Assembly: GCA_030247515.1 (NCBI GenBank)
Contig: JAOTSA010000007.1
Location: forward strand, 1-43,678
DNA from: Sulfurimonas sp.
Lineage (GTDB): Bacteria; Campylobacterota; Campylobacteria; Campylobacterales; Sulfurimonadaceae
Reading direction: 5' to 3'
DNA length: 43,678 nt
In this document: piece by piece, positions 9,246-18,185 of the stretch
Numbering within the stretch: position 1 is the first letter of the stretch
Layout of the letters: every line of letters begins with the position of its first letter
Program-made: the position numbers and the translations under genes
The notes under the pieces: model-generated
Told to the model about the DNA's origin: nothing
Databases searched by the model: none
Seen by the model: only the letters and a program-made list of their open reading frames with translations

Positions 9246-9380
9246 ATGAAAAGAACATACCAGCCTCATGGTAAACCTAGAAAAACAACTCATGGTTTCA
9301 GAGCAAGAATGGCAACGAAAAACGGTCGTAATGTAATTAACCGTCGTCGTGCAAAAGGTCGTAAAAAATTGTCAGTTTAG
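9246..9380 (+). CDS. rpmH: Ribosomal protein bL34
   Basis: This 44-residue protein of the large ribosomal subunit begins [20 protein letters not shown] and ends GRKKLSV; the first eight residues and the [11 protein letters not shown] tail are signatures of bL34. The AAGGAT upstream of the ATG at 9246 serves as ribosome binding site. It opens the conserved rpmH-rnpA-yidD-yidC-jag-mnmE order. No dnaA or origin-like cluster is present next to it, so this is not evidence for the chromosome origin. Its 3' end overlaps the likely rnpA coding frame. Confidence 0.97.
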   Translation: MKRTYQPHGKPRKTTHGFRARMATKNGRNVINRRRAKGRKKLSV

Positions 9381-9721
9381 GAAATTTCTATACGCTGAAA
9401 CAACATCGTGAGTTTCAGTATATCTATAGAAAAGGGAAGGATGCACATACAAGTAGTGTAGTGCTATTTTTTCTTCCTGCCGCCAACACTAAAAAAGTTG
9501 GATTTACAGCTACCAAAAAGATTGGTAATGCTGTACAAAGAAATAGAGCAAAAAGAAGACTTCGGACTCTGTTTATCACTTACTCTTCATTGCTTGAAGA
9601 AGGCACTTATATCTTTGTAGCCAAGCAAGCCATCAACGAAACAACTCATGAAAAACTAAAATCGGATTTTGAAAAAGTTTTAAATCGTTTGCAAACATAC
9701 AAAAAGAGTGCAAATGGTTAG
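9368..9721 (+). CDS. rnpA: Ribonuclease P protein component; start codon unclear
   Basis: RnpA is the basic protein that helps the RNase P RNA mature tRNA 5' ends. [20 protein letters not shown] is the conserved RNR core. The family-like N-terminal part [15 protein letters not shown] is encoded upstream of the first ordinary start (GTG at 9461), and the frame is closed by TAA at 9362-9364. No ATG, GTG or TTG exists in this frame between 9365 and 9460. Candidates are ATT at 9368 (AAAAGG 9 bases upstream, 117 residues, aligns in length with B. subtilis RnpA) and CTG at 9395 (AGGA 12 bases upstream, 108 residues). A -1 slip at the A6 run in rpmH (9363-9368) is another possibility. The listed start is a best guess; the product identity is firm. 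Confidence 0.85.
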   Translation: MVSLGNFYTLKQHREFQYIYRKGKDAHTSSVVLFFLPAANTKKVGFTATKKIGNAVQRNRAKRRLRTLFITYSSLLEEGTYIFVAKQAINETTHEKLKSDFEKVLNRLQTYKKSANG

Positions 9722-10040
9722 AGCGTTTTTACTGAAATTATTGTGGCTTTATCAGAAGTTTTTTACGCTCATTGGCTATGGCAGTTGCAGATATTACCCA
9801 TCTTGTAGCCAATATGCAAGAATTCATTTCGAAAATAACTCCATTTCAAGTGCTTTTTACCACACTTTTACTAGAATACTGCGTTGTAATCAACTCTTTG
9901 AGGGTGGTATAGAGTATCCGTTGCTCGATAAGCTCTCGTTAAAACCCACAAAAATAGGGGTTGATTCTATAAAATATTGGTTGGTTCCAAATAAAAAAAA
10001 CCGTTTTTATATCATAAAAAATTTTTCATATAAAGGGTGA
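9714..10040 (+). CDS. yidD: Membrane protein insertion efficiency factor YidD
   Basis: YidD is a small amphipathic inner-membrane-associated protein that aids YidC-dependent insertion. The 108 residues start with a hydrophobic helix (FLLKLLWLYQKFFTLIGYG) followed by the signature CRYYPSCSQYA with its Cys pair, and ILRCNQLFEGG in the middle. The ATG at 9714 overlaps the rnpA stop; a GTG at 9708 would add two residues. At 108 residues it is longer than the typical ~80, because of a basic C-terminal tail. It sits in the usual place between rnpA and yidC and is coupled to both by overlaps. Confidence 0.92.
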   Translation: MVRAFLLKLLWLYQKFFTLIGYGSCRYYPSCSQYARIHFENNSISSAFYHTFTRILRCNQLFEGGIEYPLLDKLSLKPTKIGVDSIKYWLVPNKKNRFYIIKNFSYKG

Positions 10041-11665
10041 CCGTGTTCGATAAAATGACACCAAATCAAAGATTAATTATAGCAGTAGTGCTATCATTCC
10101 TGTTTTTCATAGCGTATTCAACGATTTATCCAGCCCAGCAGCCAGAGAGTGCAAAAGCTACTGTACAAGATGTGAAAAGTGTTCAAGCATCAGCTCAACC
10201 ACAACCACTCAAACCAGAAGTTGCGGCAGGACATGTAATTTCTTCTGATGAAAAGATGGCGGCAAACGATTTAAGTACATTAGTAACGCTTAACGATAGT
10301 AAATTTGTTGTAAAAATGGATACACTGGGAAGAATTACATCAAAAACATTGCTTCAAGACAAGTATAATGATAAGAACGACAAACATGCTGAACTTATCC
10401 CAGCAAATGGAACAAAACCTCTTTTTATCAGATTTTTAGATGAAAATCTAAATGAAGAGGCTCTTAAAACTCCATATACAGCGGATAAACAACTTATAAC
10501 CCTAGAAGAGGGGTCTCAAAAAGTTACTTTGACGCAAAAACTCTCAGCATTGACAGTTACAAAAGAGGTTACTTTCTACAGTGATGGACATTATGATGTT
10601 AAGGTTTCACTCTCTGAAGATAAAAAATATTTTATTTATCTGGGACAAAGACCGCAAATCACAGAACAGATGATGACAGTCTCTGGTGCGATGGTATATA
10701 CTGATGATGCTATAGTTACTATTGTTGAAGATGGTGATGCGCAGGGGCGTAAGACATTTTCTGGAGTGGAGCTAATCTCTGCTTTTGATCAATACTCTGC
10801 AAGTATCATGTATGGATTTGCAAAAGATACTAACATAATCATTGAGAGAGATAAAGATAGTAATCCAGTTCTTTACTTTGAAGCACTTCAAAATATGAGC
10901 TTTAGTGGCTACATAGGGCAAAAAGAGTACAAAACTCTCCATACTATTAACCCTATTTTAACAAATGCGATTGAGTACGGCTGGTTTACTTTTGCTTCTA
11001 AACCACTCTTTCAGCTTCTTATGTGGTTGCATGGTATCTTTGGCAACTGGGGTTGGTCGATTATTGGGCTTACGCTAATTATTAGAGTGATTCTTTACCC
11101 TTTGACATACAAAGGTATGGTTTCAATGCAGAAGATGAAAGACATAGCGCCGCAAATCAAAGCTCTTCAGGCAAAATATAAAGGCGATCCGCAACGAATG
11201 AATGCGGCTGTTATGGATATGTATAAAAAACATGGGGCAAATCCTCTTGGCGGATGTCTTCCTATGGTTCTACAGATTCCAGTCTTTTTTGCGATTTATC
11301 GTGTTCTTTTAAACGCTGTTGAGCTTCAAGGTGCGCCATGGATGTTCTGGGTAAGCGACCTCTCAAGAATGGATGGAACTTTTATCTTGCCTATTTTGAT
11401 GGGTGCATCGATGTATTATCAGCAAAAGCTTACACCGAGCAATTTTACAGACCCGATTCAAGAGAAGATTTTTAAATATTTACCAATAATTTTTACATTC
11501 TTCTTTGTGACTTTCCCATCTGGTTTGGTTCTTTACTGGTTTGTAAATAACCTTTTCTCAATCGGACAGCAATTTATCGTAAATCAGCAATTTAAAAATG
11601 CTAAAGATGCTCAGATAGCTGCACATAAGCATGTGGAGAAAAATGTGGAGAAAGATAATGATTAA
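10037..11665 (+). CDS. yidC: Membrane protein insertase YidC
   Basis: YidC inserts and folds inner-membrane proteins alone or with SecYEG. At 542 residues it is the Gram-negative form with a first transmembrane helix (~14-32), a large periplasmic beta domain (~80-310), and the conserved five-helix core. LIIRVILYPLT (~353) carries the conserved hydrophilic-groove Arg, and LGGCLPMVLQIPVFFAIY plus FPSGLVLYWFVNN are core helices. The C-terminus is short and basic. Translation starts at GTG 10037, overlapping the yidD stop; a second in-frame GTG lies at 10043. It overlaps jag by 8 bases. Confidence 0.96.
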   Translation: MTVFDKMTPNQRLIIAVVLSFLFFIAYSTIYPAQQPESAKATVQDVKSVQASAQPQPLKPEVAAGHVISSDEKMAANDLSTLVTLNDSKFVVKMDTLGRITSKTLLQDKYNDKNDKHAELIPANGTKPLFIRFLDENLNEEALKTPYTADKQLITLEEGSQKVTLTQKLSALTVTKEVTFYSDGHYDVKVSLSEDKKYFIYLGQRPQITEQMMTVSGAMVYTDDAIVTIVEDGDAQGRKTFSGVELISAFDQYSASIMYGFAKDTNIIIERDKDSNPVLYFEALQNMSFSGYIGQKEYKTLHTINPILTNAIEYGWFTFASKPLFQLLMWLHGIFGNWGWSIIGLTLIIRVILYPLTYKGMVSMQKMKDIAPQIKALQAKYKGDPQRMNAAVMDMYKKHGANPLGGCLPMVLQIPVFFAIYRVLLNAVELQGAPWMFWVSDLSRMDGTFILPILMGASMYYQQKLTPSNFTDPIQEKIFKYLPIIFTFFFVTFPSGLVLYWFVNNLFSIGQQFIVNQQFKNAKDAQIAAHKHVEKNVEKDND

Positions 11666-12611
11666 AATAGAATCAACCACTCTGGAGCAGGCATGCAAAG
11701 ATGCCGCTTTAGCTCTTGGATGTTCTGCAAGCGAGTTGGCGATAGAGATAGTTCAAGTTCCAAGCAACGGGTTTATGGGGCTTTTTAAAAAGAGTGCCAT
11801 TATTGTTGCTGCAAAAAAGAGCAAAGAAAATCTCTCACAAGAAATAGTAAATCCACCACAAAAACCTCAAGAAATAAAAACTCCACCTGCACCTCCTGCG
11901 CCATTGCCAGAAATAACAAAAGAACCTGAAGAGCCAATTAAAAAAGAGTTTAAAACATACCCAAAAAGTGAATATAAGCCTAAAAAAGAGGTTGCAACAC
12001 CAAAGCATAATATCGTCAATGATACTATCATGCCTGAGTCTTTTGTTAGCACACAAGAGGACGATGATTATGATATGGCAGGCATCAACTATACTGCCGA
12101 TTATGAGGAAGAAGAGGCGTTTTGTGAAGAGGAAAAAGATGCAAAAATAAGTGCTTATGAAGTCGCTCCAACTGTTGCAAAAGAGATTAATGCACTTTTT
12201 GCGCATATCTGTTTTAACATCGGCAAAATAGAAGTAAGCGCATATGATGCAAACACCCTTCTTGTGGAGTTTAAAGGTGATGATGCGGCACTTTTGATAG
12301 GGAAAGAGGGATACCGTTACAAAGCGCTCTCATACATGGTTTTTAACTGGATTAATACTAAGTATCAACTCCAACTTCGCTTAGAAATTGCGGAGTTTTT
12401 GAAAAATCAAGAGGAGTCTATCATAAGATATCTCTCTACAGTTTATGAGACCGTGGAGAGAGATGGGCGTGCGCAGACTAAAATACTTGATGGTGTTTTA
12501 ATCCAAATTGCACTTAAAGAGCTTCGAGAACGATACCCCAACAAATATGTAGCAGTTCGCTCCACACGTGAGGGGCTTAAATTTATCATTATAAATGATT
12601 ACCACAACTAA
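11658..12611 (+). CDS. jag: Jag/KhpB-like RNA-binding protein
   Basis: This 317-residue protein has a Jag_N domain (~1-50, IESTTLEQACKDAALALG, NGFMGLFKK), a long Pro/Lys/Glu-rich low-complexity linker (~55-165), and a type II KH domain with the GXXG loop in LIGKEGYRYKALSYM (~213). The last ~50 residues occupy the R3H position, but I do not see the R-X3-H motif, so the single-strand binding site may be altered. Jag proteins bind RNA and influence cell envelope growth in Gram-positives; the role in Campylobacterota is unclear. The ATG at 11658 overlaps the yidC stop. mnmE follows 5 bases after its stop. Confidence 0.85.
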   Translation: MIKIESTTLEQACKDAALALGCSASELAIEIVQVPSNGFMGLFKKSAIIVAAKKSKENLSQEIVNPPQKPQEIKTPPAPPAPLPEITKEPEEPIKKEFKTYPKSEYKPKKEVATPKHNIVNDTIMPESFVSTQEDDDYDMAGINYTADYEEEEAFCEEEKDAKISAYEVAPTVAKEINALFAHICFNIGKIEVSAYDANTLLVEFKGDDAALLIGKEGYRYKALSYMVFNWINTKYQLQLRLEIAEFLKNQEESIIRYLSTVYETVERDGRAQTKILDGVLIQIALKELRERYPNKYVAVRSTREGLKFIIINDYHN

Positions 12612-12616
12612 TTGTA

Positions 12617-13957
12617 ATGAATAACGATACGATAAGTGCCGTTGCAACTGCCAACGGCATAGGCTCTATTGCCATAATCCGAATTAGCGGAGATAGAGCT
12701 GTAGAAATTGCAAAAAAAATTACCCGCAAACAAGATTTTTCTCCCAGATATGCAACTTTAACAAATATATATAATTTCAATAACGAACTTATAGATGAAG
12801 CTATCGTTATCTATTTTAAAGCACCTTTCTCTTTTACTGCTGAAGATGTAGTCGAAATCCAGTGTCACGGCGGTTTTATAGTTGCGCAGAGCATTTTAAG
12901 GGCAACTATCTCTCACGGTGCCAGACTGGCAACTGCAGGCGAATTTTCTAAAAGAGCTTTTTTTAACGGTCGAATCGACTTGAGTGAAGCCGAAGCCATA
13001 GCGCAGCTGATAGAAGCAAAAAGCGAAGAGGGTGCAAAAATTTTGGCGAAGCAGATGAAAGGCTCGCTAAAAGAGTATATAGAAAAAATTCGTGATGAGA
13101 TTATCCATATACTTGCATATTCCGAGGTTAGCATTGATTATGCCGAAGAGGATTTGCCCGAAGATTTGGTTTTACAAATCAAAACGAAGCTAGAGGAGTT
13201 GAAAAAATCTCTTGAAAAAACTCTCAAAGCAAGCAGGGCTAGAGAGGGGCTTATGCAGGGATTTCGCGTGGCAATCGTAGGAAAACCCAATGTCGGGAAA
13301 AGTTCACTCTTAAACTCTCTGCTAAATTATAATCGTGCGATTGTCAGCGATATTGCAGGAACGACGCGAGATACGATAGAAGAGCAGGTGAAAATCGGCA
13401 CACATCTTATCCGTATAGTCGATACCGCAGGCATACGGGAAGCTAGCGATGAGATAGAACGCATCGGGATTGAACGTTCACTTGAAGCCATAAAAGAGAG
13501 TGACATCGTTATAGCACTATTTGACGGTTCAAGAGTTGCCGATGAAGAAGATGAACAGATGTTAATGCTTATAAAATCAGATGCTAGCGATAAACATGTT
13601 TTGTATGTAAAAAACAAGATAGATTTAGAGCCGAAATTTTTACATGCAGATGTAAAATTTGATATAGAACTTAACTCAAAAGAGAGTGTCGATGAGCTTG
13701 TAAAGGCTTTGGAAAATATTATGAATATAACAAACAGCTCCGATGAGATGATGCTGATATCTCAAAGACAGATATCGGCGGTTGAAAACACGCTAAAAAA
13801 TATAGAAGAAGCACTTTTTCCGCTTCAAGATCAAGAGTTAGAAATATTCTCGTTTTGCTTAAACGAAGCGGTAAAAGAGATGGCTTCAATAACTAGACCT
13901 TTTGAAAATGACGAAATGCTTGACAAGATGTTCGGCAGTTTTTGTTTAGGAAAATAG
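12617..13957 (+). CDS. mnmE: tRNA modification GTPase MnmE
   Basis: MnmE, with MnmG, adds the carboxymethylaminomethyl group at C5 of wobble uridine 34. The 446 residues have an N-terminal tetrahydrofolate-binding domain (~1-118), a helical domain split around the inserted G domain, and G motifs GKPNVGKSS (~222), DIAGTTRDT (~245), DTAG and NKID. The last four residues CLGK match the essential C-(I/L/V)-G-K end that takes part in the modification. No mnmG is visible in the window. The stop overlaps the ruvX start. Confidence 0.96.
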   Translation: MNNDTISAVATANGIGSIAIIRISGDRAVEIAKKITRKQDFSPRYATLTNIYNFNNELIDEAIVIYFKAPFSFTAEDVVEIQCHGGFIVAQSILRATISHGARLATAGEFSKRAFFNGRIDLSEAEAIAQLIEAKSEEGAKILAKQMKGSLKEYIEKIRDEIIHILAYSEVSIDYAEEDLPEDLVLQIKTKLEELKKSLEKTLKASRAREGLMQGFRVAIVGKPNVGKSSLLNSLLNYNRAIVSDIAGTTRDTIEEQVKIGTHLIRIVDTAGIREASDEIERIGIERSLEAIKESDIVIALFDGSRVADEEDEQMLMLIKSDASDKHVLYVKNKIDLEPKFLHADVKFDIELNSKESVDELVKALENIMNITNSSDEMMLISQRQISAVENTLKNIEEALFPLQDQELEIFSFCLNEAVKEMASITRPFENDEMLDKMFGSFCLGK

Positions 13958-14349
13958 TGAAATATATAGCAATTGATTTAGGGCTTAAACGGATAGGTTT
14001 GGCGTATTCAGCGCACAAAGATTTGGTAACTCCGCTAAAAGCCGTCGAGCGAAAAAATAGAGACCAAGCCGCAAAAGATGTAAAAAAAGTTCTTGACGAG
14101 TGGGAAGTTGATGCCGTTGTTGTTGGCATACCGATGGGCGGGAGTTCTGAAGATGAGATGAGACGCCGAGTAGCTCACTTTATGAATCTGGTTGATTTTA
14201 AGGGTGAGATTTTTTATCAGGACGAGAGCAACTCATCCATCGAAGCAGAGTGCATGATGCGAGGCGAGATAAAATATATCCGTGACGGACGCATCGACTC
14301 GATTGCTGCTATGATTATTTTGCAGAGGTTTTTGGCAAAGAAACAGTAA
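13957..14349 (+). CDS. ruvX: RuvX/YqgF RNase H-fold nuclease
   Basis: This 130-residue YqgF family protein is a putative Holliday-junction resolvase that in E. coli takes part in 16S rRNA 5' processing. IAIDLGLKRIGLAYS at the N-terminus holds the first catalytic Asp, VVVGIPMG is the conserved central strand, and DESNSSIEAE contains the second acidic site. I chose the GTG at 13957, which has AGGA at 13948-13951 and overlaps the mnmE stop; the frame also has a TTG at 13942. It ends one base before the convergent holA stop. Confidence 0.88.
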   Translation: MKYIAIDLGLKRIGLAYSAHKDLVTPLKAVERKNRDQAAKDVKKVLDEWEVDAVVVGIPMGGSSEDEMRRRVAHFMNLVDFKGEIFYQDESNSSIEAECMMRGEIKYIRDGRIDSIAAMIILQRFLAKKQ

Positions 14350-15312
14350 TTAAAATGCTTGCTGCACCCTCAAAAGCGTAGATAGCAAAATCGCATTTTT
14401 ATCCACGTGTGAGCTTTTCATCTTGAGTTCGGCTTCTAAAAGAAGCTCATGGAGTTTGTAGTAGAGTGGGGGTTTTATCTTGATGGAGGCGGTGGCTTTT
14501 TCGTCTATTACAAACTTTGGGGCGTTGTAGCCTAGTATCTCTATGGCGTTTGGTGCGCCGTTTAGGCGGATGTAGATGTTAAACATGTAGAGTTGTGTAA
14601 GGTAGGATGTTAGAGCGGTGAGGATGCGAATCTCATCTTCTCCATGTCCCAAAAGGCTCTCCAAATCATTTCTAAAATCTTTTTTACCCAAAACTTTTTT
14701 TATAAAATCATCGATACTAATCTCTGCAAGTCCGAAAATGATGGCGTCAATATCTTTGGTGGTAATGGGCTTGTCGTAGATGCGTAGCTTTTCTATCTCG
14801 TTGCATGAGAGGGCTATGTCGCCGTTGTGGATGTTTAAGAGGTGGTTGATGCCCTCTTTGTCGATGGCTACATTTTTTTCACGGGCTATTTGCGCAACGG
14901 TTGCTAGAGCTTCTGTGTGGTTTGGGTGGAAAAATCTTACACACATTGTTTTTGTATTGGCAGATGGCTTTGCATAGGAGGCGTAATCGCTTCCGTAGTA
15001 GGCATAGATAAAAGTGTTGTCGGAGTTTTTTTCACACTGCTCAAAAAGTATATCTAGCTCTTTTTTTGGGACTTTTTTCTCGCTTTTTATGATGAGTACG
15101 TTTTGGTCTCCAAAGAGTGAGGCTTGTGAGAGATGCGCTTTTGCCACGCTAAAGTCATACTCGTCAAAGTAGAGTTTGAGCATGGATGCGCCCTCGTGGT
15201 TTGAGAGGGTCTCGGTGTATCTGTCGATGAGAAAATTGCTCTCGCCAAAGAGGATAAAACTGTTGGAGAGCTTTTTGTTTTGAATGTATTTGTCTAGCTC
15301 GTTTTTATACAC
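14350..15312 (-). CDS. holA: DNA polymerase III subunit delta
   Basis: HolA opens the beta sliding clamp within the clamp loader. The 320-residue protein has the delta subunit layout: an N-terminal clamp-binding domain with NSFILFGESNFLIDRY and SQASLFGDQNVLIIKSEKK, a central lid domain, and a helical C-terminal collar domain. It lacks a Walker A motif, as expected for delta. It starts with GTG at 15312, 2 bases after the rnr stop, so rnr and holA are translationally close. It is convergent with ruvX with no spacer. Confidence 0.88.
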   Translation of the reverse strand: MYKNELDKYIQNKKLSNSFILFGESNFLIDRYTETLSNHEGASMLKLYFDEYDFSVAKAHLSQASLFGDQNVLIIKSEKKVPKKELDILFEQCEKNSDNTFIYAYYGSDYASYAKPSANTKTMCVRFFHPNHTEALATVAQIAREKNVAIDKEGINHLLNIHNGDIALSCNEIEKLRIYDKPITTKDIDAIIFGLAEISIDDFIKKVLGKKDFRNDLESLLGHGEDEIRILTALTSYLTQLYMFNIYIRLNGAPNAIEILGYNAPKFVIDEKATASIKIKPPLYYKLHELLLEAELKMKSSHVDKNAILLSTLLRVQQAF

Positions 15313-15314
15313 AT

Positions 15315-17258
15315 CTAATCTTTTTCTATGATAGCAACGATAGAGCCGTAAATCTTTGCTTTTGCGATATCCACTTTATCGATTCTAACTTTTACATCAT
15401 CAAAAAGAGCGGCATTCATGGAGTGGGTAATGAGAAATCTTGCTCCTTGAAGTGTGTCATGAAGTTCAGCTTTAAAGAATGGGTCAGTTGCGGTTACTCT
15501 TGCTTGGAAAACCTCGTCTATATGCTCATTTGCCCAACGTGCAAATTTGCGTGCCATAAACTCAACCTCTACCGTTGCAGCTTCTCTCTCTTTTTCACTC
15601 ACGCTCATGCATAATGATTCAATGTTTCTAAGCACGTAAGAACCCTGCTCGGTGTCGCTCTTTGTAATGGCTTTTAGAAGTCTATGTACTATAAGGTCAG
15701 AGTAGCGTCTTATGGGTGATGTGAAGTGTGTGTATTCTTCAAATCCCAAACCAAAATGCCCTGCATTGAGCGGTGCATAGCGTGCCTGCATCTGGGACTG
15801 GATGATAAGTGTGTCCACCTCACTAGAGATTCCCATTTCAGTCGCCTGTTTCTGGAGCTGCTCAATCGTCTCTTTGAGTGATTTTTTGATATCAACAAAG
15901 ATACCTATGCCTGCCAGTTCTTGATAGAGATTTTGCAGTTTCATTTGGCTTGGTGGTTCGTGGATACGAAAAATCCCTTTTGTAAATCTCTTTGCCGCCT
16001 CTTTGTTGGCTAAGAGCATACAATCCTCTATAAGCGCATGAGATGGGGTCTCCTCTGCATAGGTTGTGCTTACGATGTTTGTCTGCTCGTCGATAAACAT
16101 CTCAAGTTCGTGTGAGCGGAAGTTGTATCCGACTTTAAGTCTCTTCTCTTTTAGTGCATCCGTGATAACTCTAAGTTTGTCGATGGAGGCAAATATAAGC
16201 TCTTCTGAGGAGTTTTTTGGTTTAAGTGTACCCTCAAAATGCTCATCTATCTCTTCATAGTTAAATCTTCTTTGCGAATGGATAATGGCTTCATACACCT
16301 TAGAACCGCTTACTTCAAGTGTGCCAAGGTCGAGTTTCATCTCAAAAACATAAGCAAGTCTGTCTTTATGCGGCTGCAATGAACAGAGTGTTTCACTGAG
16401 TTCACGTGGCAACATCGGGATAGAGCGGTGCGGGAGGTAGATGGAAAAGCTTCTGTAAATCGCTTCATTGTCAATCGCTCCAAAAGGAGTTACATACTCG
16501 CTTACGTCGGCTATGGCGACATAAAGTGTGGTCGTCTCTTCAACATAACAGATAGCATCATCAAAATCTTTTGCGGTAACGGGGTCGATGGTGCAAAATG
16601 GGAGTTCTCTTAGGTCAACTCTTTTTGGATAGAGTGAGGCATCTACCTCTTTGAATGAGCGTGAGAGTTCAAGCACTTCCTCGCTAAAAGAGTCATGTTT
16701 GTTAAACTGTGCAAGGACAATTTTCTCATCCACAAGAGGGTCATTTATGCTTCCCAAACACTCCATGATGGTTAGGTCTTGATTGTTAATCTTAAAAACA
16801 TCGCCTTCGTTGTAGGAGTTTAGCTCTTGCGGGCTTATCTCTATGCCGATTGGAAAATCTGTTTTTAAGTCAACTAAAGATTTTCGTCCCTCTTTTACCA
16901 CTATGTAAGCAACACTGTAAGTTTGCGCACGTCCTACTATCTCAACTATTTTTCCGCTGGGAGTGCCACGTTTGCCAAGAAGTCTCTGAACGATAACAAG
17001 GTCGCCCTCTGTCGCTTTCGTACTCTCCGCATCCTCAATATAGAGGTCATGAACATACTCACCGATGACATTTAGATATGCGGTGCCATTTTGGATAAGT
17101 CCAAGTGTTCCTGCACGGTATTTTGAGTTGAACTTATAAATGGTCTCTTTTTTTGTGATGTACTCTTTTGCTAAAAAATCCTCAACATATCCACGCTCAT
17201 CCGCAGTAACGTCTTGCTCATCAAGCCCGTGGGTAAGTCTAATAAGAAGAGATTTCAT
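15315..17258 (-). CDS. rnr: Ribonuclease R family 3'-5' exoribonuclease
   Basis: This RNB-domain enzyme degrades structured RNA in the 3' to 5' direction. The 647 residues are short compared with the 813 of E. coli, like the H. pylori enzyme. The N-terminal part has cold-shock-like OB folds (~1-190), and the catalytic RNB domain includes FCTIDPVTAKDFDDAICYVEE (~225-245) with its Asp cluster for the two metal ions, HRSIPMLPRELSE and FTSPIRRYSDLIVHR. The C-terminal S1-like region (~570-647) is brief, and there is no long basic tail. It lies between the HDOD gene (8 bases upstream) and holA. Confidence 0.93.
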   Translation of the reverse strand: MKSLLIRLTHGLDEQDVTADERGYVEDFLAKEYITKKETIYKFNSKYRAGTLGLIQNGTAYLNVIGEYVHDLYIEDAESTKATEGDLVIVQRLLGKRGTPSGKIVEIVGRAQTYSVAYIVVKEGRKSLVDLKTDFPIGIEISPQELNSYNEGDVFKINNQDLTIMECLGSINDPLVDEKIVLAQFNKHDSFSEEVLELSRSFKEVDASLYPKRVDLRELPFCTIDPVTAKDFDDAICYVEETTTLYVAIADVSEYVTPFGAIDNEAIYRSFSIYLPHRSIPMLPRELSETLCSLQPHKDRLAYVFEMKLDLGTLEVSGSKVYEAIIHSQRRFNYEEIDEHFEGTLKPKNSSEELIFASIDKLRVITDALKEKRLKVGYNFRSHELEMFIDEQTNIVSTTYAEETPSHALIEDCMLLANKEAAKRFTKGIFRIHEPPSQMKLQNLYQELAGIGIFVDIKKSLKETIEQLQKQATEMGISSEVDTLIIQSQMQARYAPLNAGHFGLGFEEYTHFTSPIRRYSDLIVHRLLKAITKSDTEQGSYVLRNIESLCMSVSEKEREAATVEVEFMARKFARWANEHIDEVFQARVTATDPFFKAELHDTLQGARFLITHSMNAALFDDVKVRIDKVDIAKAKIYGSIVAIIEKD

Positions 17259-17266
17259 TATGACGG

Positions 17267-18064
17267 TTATATGGTTTCAAGAGCTTTTTCAAAACTCTCT
17301 ATGTCGAGGTTGTATTTGAGAATAAGCTCTTTTGCCGCAGTGACACTCTGCTCTGTAATCACTCCATTGATAGGGACTGCTGTACGGACAACTTGCAGGA
17401 TTTTTGCCGCTTTTTGCATATCTTCTTTTGCTCTTTGAGGCTCTGTGCAGTAGCGAATCGTCTCAACCAGTCCTGATTCAAATCTCCAATGTTCAAAGAC
17501 AGAAGCACTTACTTCAGGTGTATCAACACCTGTAACTTCTCTCTCAGCTTCTTCTACACTTCCACAAGTTGCAAGAGCTTCTTTAAATTTTTTTTCTGTT
17601 TTGTCGGCGATGATTTGCTGTGCGATTAAAACTTTGCCGATTTCAACCAAAAATGCCGCAGGAGAGAGAACGCCTAAAAGTCTTGACTCTTTTCTTAAGC
17701 ACCATGAAGTAACAAGTGCGTGTTGCTTTTTGGAGAGTGCCGAAAACATATCGTTTGTGATGCCATATACGGACAAATCAAGTGCAAAGCTCTTTTTTAC
17801 GATACTTGCAAGGGCAAAACCACGTACTGTTCCCATTCCAAAAAGCCCAACTGCTTGGTTGATAGTGTTGATTTCTCGGCTGAAACCATAGAGTGGAGAG
17901 TTGGCAGCTTTTAGGATATCAGCAGTCAGCAATGGGTCTTTTTCTAAAATCTTTACCATGTCATTAAAAGTACTGTCTGGGTCTTGGTAAACCGCCTCTA
18001 TCTGCATAGCAGACTCTGGAAGCGGTGGAAGTTGTTTGATTTTTTTGAGAATCTCTTCAGTCAT
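17267..18064 (-). CDS. HDOD domain protein
   Basis: The 265 residues consist mainly of one HDOD domain, a catalytically silent relative of HD phosphohydrolases found in signalling and stress proteins. Typical parts are IKQLPPLPESAMQIEAVYQDP at the N-terminus, ILEKDPLLTADILKAANSPLYGFSREI in the middle (~35-63), and INQAVGLFGMGTVRGFALASI (~66-86). There is no second signalling domain. The link to a partner is unknown. It leads the rnr-holA transcript and is divergent from the small gene at 18186. Confidence 0.88.
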   Translation of the reverse strand: MTEEILKKIKQLPPLPESAMQIEAVYQDPDSTFNDMVKILEKDPLLTADILKAANSPLYGFSREINTINQAVGLFGMGTVRGFALASIVKKSFALDLSVYGITNDMFSALSKKQHALVTSWCLRKESRLLGVLSPAAFLVEIGKVLIAQQIIADKTEKKFKEALATCGSVEEAEREVTGVDTPEVSASVFEHWRFESGLVETIRYCTEPQRAKEDMQKAAKILQVVRTAVPINGVITEQSVTAAKELILKYNLDIESFEKALETI

Positions 18065-18185
18065 ATAATGCTCTCTTTAGTAGCTAAAAATTTGTTTTGA
18101 TGATACATCTATGTTTATAAAAAAGCACTGAATATTTACAAAATATTGTTACCATATGCCGACAAAATTGTAAAAAGGAAAATTT

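Noticed and set aside
14032-14348. ruvX as part of a longer frame starting before mnmE ends (TTG 13942)
   Set aside because: The GTG at 13957 has a well-placed AGGA, and the shorter N-terminus matches YqgF proteins.
9246-14349. rpmH-rnpA-yidD-yidC-jag-mnmE as a sign of the replication origin
   Set aside because: In many bacteria this order adjoins dnaA, but no dnaA, dnaN or DnaA-box cluster is seen here, and in Campylobacterota the two are commonly apart.
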